From the NCBI RefSeq assembly GCF_013178945.1, contig NZ_JABFDM010000002.1, positions 558,001 through 622,000 of the forward strand: a stretch of 64,000 bases of DNA, in the 5' to 3' direction. The DNA comes from Bradyrhizobium aeschynomenes. GTDB lineage: Bacteria; Pseudomonadota; Alphaproteobacteria; Rhizobiales; Xanthobacteraceae. This document shows positions 62,612-64,000 of this stretch, piece by piece (position 1 is the stretch's first letter; every line of letters begins with the position of its first letter). The position numbers and the translations under genes were made by a program. The notes beneath the pieces were generated by a model. That model did not search any database, was not told the origin of the DNA, and saw nothing but the letters and a program-made list of their open reading frames with translations.

Positions 62612-64000
62612 TCATCCTGCCGGAACCGCCGCCTCGCGGAGCCGGATCGAGTAGTTCGACGCGTTCTGATGGCCGCGCGAGGCGGCGCGCGCGAACATGA
62701 TCAGATGGTGCGCGATCATGGTCACCGCGATGAAGTTCTCGACGTTGCCCCGGCTCAGCTGGCCCCAGGCGAAGCGCCAGAATGGCCGCCTGTAGTCTCC
62801 GAGCACGCCGACCTTCCAGATGATCTTCCCCAGCATCACGAGCCCGCGCCTGATGTTCGGCCAGCTCTTCATCTCGTCGCTGACTGGGACCTTGATGCGG
62901 TTGGCATAGGTATGGTCGCATTGATGCTGGTAGCGCGCATAGAGCCGCTCCGGCTCATAGGCCACGTCCATGCAACGCCGCCACGCCGCCACCACCTCGT
63001 CATACGGCATCAGGAATTTGACGTTCGAATCGCGGCCGTCGTCATGAACGAGCCTCGCCTCGCGCTCGAGGCGATCCCACAGCGGCGTCTTCGGCAGCGC
63101 CTGCAGCAGATTGATGGTGAGCAGCGGAATCCGGCTTTCCTCGACGAATTGCAGCAGCGCATCCGCCGTCTGCGGCGTATCCGTGTCCAGTCCCATGATG
63201 ATACCGGAGACGACCTCCATGCCGTAGCTGTTGATGGTCCTGATCCCCTCCAGGATCGGCACCATCATGTTATGGTCCTTCTGCATCGCCGTCAGCGCAT
63301 CCGGATCGGGCGTCTCGATGCCGCAGAAGATGGTGATGAAATAGGCCTCGCGCATCTTCTCCAGGATCTCGGGGCGCTTGGCGATGTTGAGCGTGGCCTC
63401 GCAGGCGAGCCGCATCACATAGCCGGTGCGCTTCTGCCATTCGATCAGATGCGGCAGCAACTCCATCGTGGCCTTGCGGTTGCCGATGAAGTTGTCGTCG
63501 ACGAAATAGACCGAGCCGGTGACGCCGCATTCCCTGAGCTTGTCGAGTTCGGCGATGATCTGCTGCGGCGTCTTGATGCGCGGGTTGCGGCCGTAAAGGC
63601 CCGGGATGTCGCAGAACTCGCATTGATAGGGACAGCCGCTGGAATATTGGATGCTGCCCAGGAAGTACTTGCTGACCTCGGCCAGCTCATAGGCCGGCAC
63701 CGGGAAGTCGGTCATCGCAACGCGCTCTCCGGTGCGCAGCACGATCTGGCTCGCAGGCCGCGAGACATCCTCGGCCAGGCGCGCGATGAGCGCATCGGTC
63801 GCATCGCCGAGTTCGCCAACATGCAGATAGTCGAAGTCGGGATAGTAGTCCGGACAAGCACTCACCGACGGGCCGCCGAGCGCGACCGGCAGATCGAACT
63901 CATGCGCCCGCCGGCAGATGTCGTTCATCTGCTGGCGCTGGATGTGCATGCCGCTGACGAACACCGCTTCCGCCCAGTCAAAGTCTTCAGGCTGCGCGGG
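62612..64000 (-). CDS. hpnP: Hopanoid C-2 methylase HpnP (N-terminus outside window)
   Basis: 462 residues are visible and the frame is open through the right edge, so the true start and the first part of the B12-binding domain are missing. The end of that domain is seen (WAEAVFVSGMHIQRQQM, then VALGGPSVSACPDYYPDFDY). The radical SAM core has Cys-x3-Cys-x2-Cys (SSGCPYQCEFCDIPGLYG). A C-terminal DUF4070-type region follows (EPERLYARYQHQCDHTYANR). HpnP adds a methyl group at C-2 of the hopanoid A ring using cobalamin and SAM, giving 2-methylhopanoids. HpnJ or another B12 radical SAM is the alternative, but sequence and context favour HpnP. Confidence 0.87.
   Translation of the reverse strand, partial: PAQPEDFDWAEAVFVSGMHIQRQQMNDICRRAHEFDLPVALGGPSVSACPDYYPDFDYLHVGELGDATDALIARLAEDVSRPASQIVLRTGERVAMTDFPVPAYELAEVSKYFLGSIQYSSGCPYQCEFCDIPGLYGRNPRIKTPQQIIAELDKLRECGVTGSVYFVDDNFIGNRKATMELLPHLIEWQKRTGYVMRLACEATLNIAKRPEILEKMREAYFITIFCGIETPDPDALTAMQKDHNMMVPILEGIRTINSYGMEVVSGIIMGLDTDTPQTADALLQFVEESRIPLLTINLLQALPKTPLWDRLEREARLVHDDGRDSNVKFLMPYDEVVAAWRRCMDVAYEPERLYARYQHQCDHTYANRIKVPVSDEMKSWPNIRRGLVMLGKIIWKVGVLGDYRRPFWRFAWGQLSRGNVENFIAVTMIAHHLIMFARAASRGHQNASNYSIRLREAAVPAG

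Overview
The window is GC-rich alphaproteobacterial DNA and looks chromosomal. It most likely comes from Bradyrhizobium or a close relative (Nitrobacteraceae). Support comes from a TIGR03809-type protein, a SigF/NrsF pair, an imuA-imuB-dnaE2 mutagenesis cassette, a hopanoid gene set that includes hpnO and hpnP, and many short palindromic repeats of the kind that litter Bradyrhizobium intergenic regions. I see no rRNA, tRNA, CRISPR array, insertion sequence or phage gene. The species cannot be fixed from this sequence alone.

Layout. 0-4.3 kb: the edge of a TIGR03809 gene, then an ECF sigma / membrane anti-sigma / secreted subtilase operon. 4.4-8.7 kb: a membrane diguanylate cyclase, a DUF2336 protein, and a SigF-NrsF pair with a recognisable autoregulatory promoter. 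8.7-14.3 kb: enoyl-CoA hydratase, TolC-family protein, secreted amidohydrolase and AI-2E transporter, separated by repeat-rich spacers. 15.6-23.2 kb: an amide-utilisation regulon made of an AmiC-like sensor, an ANTAR antiterminator, a leader with an intrinsic terminator, a nitrilase-superfamily amidase and a branched-chain-type ABC transporter that includes a permease-ATPase fusion. 23.1-27.6 kb: a heavy-metal-type RND pump and its adaptor. 28.4-38.5 kb: a DNA damage island. ImuA, ImuB and DnaE2 face a radical SAM protein and a DUF4130-UdgX fusion across a shared LexA-type box. 38.5-46.1 kb: M20 amidohydrolase, GMC oxidoreductase, acyltransferase, and an operon of Tat phosphoesterase, cupredoxin, ECF sigma and zinc anti-sigma.

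46.4-64 kb is the hopanoid region: hpnO, a DUF2147 protein, hpnN, ispH-hpnH, hpnG, hpnE-hpnD-hpnC, two small secreted proteins, a second MMPL/RND transporter and the start-truncated hpnP. Together these cover isoprenoid supply (IspH), squalene synthesis (HpnC, HpnD, HpnE), side-chain addition and trimming (HpnH, HpnG), amination (HpnO), C-2 methylation (HpnP) and outer-membrane transport (HpnN). The cyclase gene shc (hpnF), usually between hpnE and hpnG, is absent from that position and from the rest of the visible region.

The points most worth following are the shared SOS box with the radical SAM/UdgX pair, a palindromic repeat read in frame inside dnaE2, the antitermination leader of the amidase operon, the missing shc with hpnH inverted, and an anti-sigma factor whose outer domain resembles the propeptide of the protease encoded next to it.
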